Assembly: GCA_041392475.1 (NCBI GenBank)
Contig: JAWKLZ010000002.1
Span: 868,001 to 932,000, forward strand
DNA from: Chitinophagales bacterium
GTDB taxonomy: Bacteria > Bacteroidota > Bacteroidia > Chitinophagales > UBA2359
Direction of reading: 5' to 3'
Length of the DNA: 64,000 nucleotides
This document shows positions 61,819 to 64,000 of the stretch, piece by piece (positions within the stretch are counted from its first letter, which is position 1; the number at the start of each line of letters is the position of its first letter). The position numbers were made by a program, and so were the translations under genes. The notes below the pieces were generated by a model that ran no database searches, had not been told where the DNA came from, and saw only the letters and a program-made list of their open reading frames with translations.

Positions 61819-63258
61819 TTACTTATCGTCTTTATCCATCGCACCAGCCAATGTACCCCCACCTACTCTACGTGCTTTTGCATCTTCTTCTGCAAATTTA
61901 GCAATGTACTGATCTCCAGAAGATTTGAGAATACTTTTCACCTCTGCAATCGCAATCACAGGTAAGGTTCGAGAAAATAGTAAAAACAAGGTCATAAAAA
62001 TTCCCATCGTTCCCACAAAAATTCCTACTTCAATCCATGTTGGCGAATACATGTTCCAACTTGAAGGAATATAATCTCTATGCAAAGAAGTAACAATAAT
62101 TACAAAACGCTCAAACCACATACCGATATTGATAATGATGGACATCACGAATGTGAACAAAATACTTCTACGCAATTTTCTGAACCAAAATAGTTGAGGC
62201 GAAATCACATTGCAAGTCATCATTGACCAGTAAGCCCACCAATAAGGCCCAAAAGCACGATTCACAAAGGCATATTGTTCATATACATTTCCTGAATACC
62301 AAGCCACAAAAAATTCTGTGGTATAAGCTACTCCTACAATCGACCCCGTCAGAATAATTACCTTATTCATAGATTCAATGTGAGCAAGCGTAATATAGTC
62401 TTCTAGATTCATCACCTTTCGAGCAATCAACATCAGCGTCAATACCATAGCAAAACCTGAAAAAATCGCACCAGCCACAAAGTAAGGAGGAAATATAGTT
62501 GTATGCCAACCTGGAATAACTGAGGTAGCAAAGTCAAAACTTACAATAGAGTGTACAGAAAGTACAAGTGGTGTAGCCAAACCTGCCAAAATCAAACTCA
62601 AAGATTCAAATCGTTGCCATTGCTTTGCAGTACCTGTCCAACCAAAACTCAACACCGAATAAATTCTTCGACGTAAGCCTTTTGAACGGTCTCTAATTGT
62701 TGCAATATCAGGTACTAAACCTGAATACCAGAACAACAAAGAAACAGTAAAATACGTACTAATCGCAAAAACGTCCCAGAGCAAAGGTGAGTTGAAATTC
62801 ACCCAAAGAATACCCCGTGAGTTGGGATAAGGGAAAATGAAAAAAGCCAACCAAATACGTCCCATGTGAATACCTGGGAAAATAGCCGCACACATTACGG
62901 CAAAGATGGTCATTGCTTCTGCGGCTCGGTTTACTCCTGTACGCCATTTTTGACGAAACAACAGCAAGATAGCAGAAATCAGCGTTCCTGCGTGACCAAT
63001 ACCAATCCACCATACAAAGTTGGTGATATCCCAAGCCCATCCAATCGTTTTGTTCAAGCCCCAAGTACCTATGCCCATCCAAATTGTCCAAAGGATACAA
63101 CAGATACCTATGAAAGCAATAATCCCTGAAATAGAGACAAGTATCAGCCAAGATAAACTAGGTCGTCCTTCCGTACCAGAAGCAATGTCCTCCGTAATAT
63201 CATGGTAGGATTTGCTGCCCGTAATCAATGGCTCTCTTATCGGTGAACTATATTGCAT
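61819..63258 (-). CDS. actC: Alternative complex III subunit ActC (NrfD/PsrC-like)
   Basis: 479 residues, about ten transmembrane helices. The N-terminal REPLITGSKSYHDITEDIAS is typical of ActC. WWIGIGHAGTLISAILLLFRQ, FPGIHMGRIWLAFFIFPYPN and HSIVSFDFATSVIPGWHTTI mark the NrfD fold and quinol-site region. It holds the membrane quinol site next to ActB. It lies 64 bp after the actB end. Confidence 0.94.
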   Translation of the reverse strand: MQYSSPIREPLITGSKSYHDITEDIASGTEGRPSLSWLILVSISGIIAFIGICCILWTIWMGIGTWGLNKTIGWAWDITNFVWWIGIGHAGTLISAILLLFRQKWRTGVNRAAEAMTIFAVMCAAIFPGIHMGRIWLAFFIFPYPNSRGILWVNFNSPLLWDVFAISTYFTVSLLFWYSGLVPDIATIRDRSKGLRRRIYSVLSFGWTGTAKQWQRFESLSLILAGLATPLVLSVHSIVSFDFATSVIPGWHTTIFPPYFVAGAIFSGFAMVLTLMLIARKVMNLEDYITLAHIESMNKVIILTGSIVGVAYTTEFFVAWYSGNVYEQYAFVNRAFGPYWWAYWSMMTCNVISPQLFWFRKLRRSILFTFVMSIIINIGMWFERFVIIVTSLHRDYIPSSWNMYSPTWIEVGIFVGTMGIFMTLFLLFSRTLPVIAIAEVKSILKSSGDQYIAKFAEEDAKARRVGGGTLAGAMDKDDK

Positions 63259-63322
63259 AACTTCTCTGAGTTTGTTTTTTATTTAATTTTGGCGTTTAAT
63301 CCAATACAACATTAACACTTTA

Positions 63323-64000
63323 TCAAGAATGTCCGTCTTCGTGATGCTCTTCGGCATTAGCATGAGCTTCGGCAGGTTTGTTTCTAACCTTAGTCATGTA
63401 TTTCACAGAAGATAATACGTGAATATCGTGTAATAAATCATAACTTCTATCATCTGCAAACATCTTACTGAGTGCAGAATCTTTGTCATTCATATCACCA
63501 AAGACAATCGCTTCGGCAGGACAAGAAGTTTGACAAGCGGTTTGAACTTCCCCATCCTTCAATTTGCGACCTGCTTTCTTCGCCTCCAATTTACCCGCTT
63601 GAATGTTTTGTACGCAGAAACTACATTTTTCCATTACTCCTCTCGAACGTACAGTCACATCTGGATTCAAAACCATTCTCGTCAAGTCGTCTGTCATTGA
63701 CCAATCATCATTGTCAAAAATAGAATCTTTGTAGAAACTATCTGCACTTTGATAATCAAACCAATTGAAACGTCTTACTTTGAAGGGACAGTTGTTCGCA
63801 CAGTATCTTGTTCCGATACAACGGTTATACGCCATCTGATTTAAACCTTCGCTGCTATGATTCGTTGCAGCTACTGGACAAACATTCTCACAAGGAGCAT
63901 TGTCACAGTGTTGGCACATCATAGGCATGTAGGTAACTTCTGGGTTTTCATCATCTCCTGAGTAATAGCGGTCAATACGCATCCAGTGCATTTCATGCGC
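63323..64000 (-). CDS. actB: Alternative complex III subunit ActB, C-terminal iron-sulfur part, cut by window edge
   Basis: 226 codons, open to the window edge at 64000 (the first complete codon is GCG, giving AHEMHWMRIDRYY). Only the ferredoxin-like domain is seen: MCQHCDNAPCENVCPVAA, NRCIGTRYCANNCPFKVRR, KCSFCVQNIQAGKLEAKK and CQTSCPAEAIVFGD supply four cubane Fe-S clusters. The N-terminal molybdopterin-like domain of ActB lies outside. This is the electron-transfer subunit of ACIII in the periplasm. The C-terminus is His-rich. Confidence 0.95.
   Translation of the reverse strand, partial: AHEMHWMRIDRYYSGDDENPEVTYMPMMCQHCDNAPCENVCPVAATNHSSEGLNQMAYNRCIGTRYCANNCPFKVRRFNWFDYQSADSFYKDSIFDNDDWSMTDDLTRMVLNPDVTVRSRGVMEKCSFCVQNIQAGKLEAKKAGRKLKDGEVQTACQTSCPAEAIVFGDMNDKDSALSKMFADDRSYDLLHDIHVLSSVKYMTKVRNKPAEAHANAEEHHEDGHS

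Overview
The window looks like a chromosome segment of a Bacteroidota bacterium, most likely a free-living aerobic member near the Saprospiria. Four things point there. Secreted proteins end in type IX secretion (T9SS) sorting domains of the PNPxxxxxxF type. Upstream of many genes there is a TAnnTTTG box, the Bacteroidota -7 promoter element, rather than TATAAT. The respiratory operon uses alternative complex III next to an aa3-type oxidase. The DNA is AT-rich and start sites lack strong Shine-Dalgarno sequences. I saw no rRNA, tRNA or CRISPR array.

Layout. 1-3318 (-) is a large T9SS-secreted Asp-box propeller protein, cut by the window edge. 3703-7094 holds a membrane-anchored unknown, accA, a small conserved gene and dapA. 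7089-8491 is an endonuclease/exonuclease/phosphatase gene broken by a 230-bp MITE-like insert. 8548-14495 (-) carries two small genes, a five-module ThuA/sugar dehydrogenase/cytochrome c lipoprotein, lptB and a glycosyltransferase. 14762-16012 is fumarylacetoacetase. 16197-25044 holds a T9SS Omp28-like protein and two tandem, partly gene-converted Cys-rich T9SS giants. 25212-32292 has recA, a PfkB-type sugar kinase, an ATPase-nuclease fusion, a 28-residue membrane peptide, an amidase lipoprotein and a helical-repeat protein. 32594-35788 has a 13-copy heptamer array followed by three secreted proteins, the last with an endosialidase-chaperone (S74) domain. 35949-43243 has an acetyltransferase, a second ATPase-nuclease fusion and a korAB 2-oxoacid:ferredoxin oxidoreductase cluster with an FAD oxidoreductase. 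A cassette-like insert sits at the 3' end of korB. 43387-51273 has an ECF sigma factor with an overlapping small gene, fabH, a possible small RNA, a cupin, an LRR lipoprotein, a gene remnant, rluF, a membrane protein, a palindromic MITE and a DEAD-box helicase with an unusual leader. 51555-64000 (-) is one respiratory block: actB(partial)-C-D-E-F, ctaC, ctaD, ctaB, two subunit III genes and subunit IV, then a hairpin, a Sco-like protein and a DUF420 protein.

How it works together. The respiratory block encodes a quinol:cytochrome c/oxygen supercomplex plus heme O synthesis and oxidase assembly. korAB with the FAD oxidoreductase probably links 2-oxoacid oxidation to ferredoxin and NAD(P)H. accA and fabH feed fatty acid synthesis, and lptB serves LPS export.

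The most notable non-routine signals are: two ATPase-PD-(D/E)XK genes, each preceded by an inverted repeat and abutting a neighbour tail to tail; a cassette-like insert at korB with 13-bp direct repeats and a large imperfect stem; two different MITE-like elements, one of which broke a gene; a helicase leader with two mutually exclusive pairings, one covering the start codon; and a 25-bp exact repeat at two unrelated gene ends 38 kb apart. All functional statements rest on reading the sequence by eye; no database search was run.
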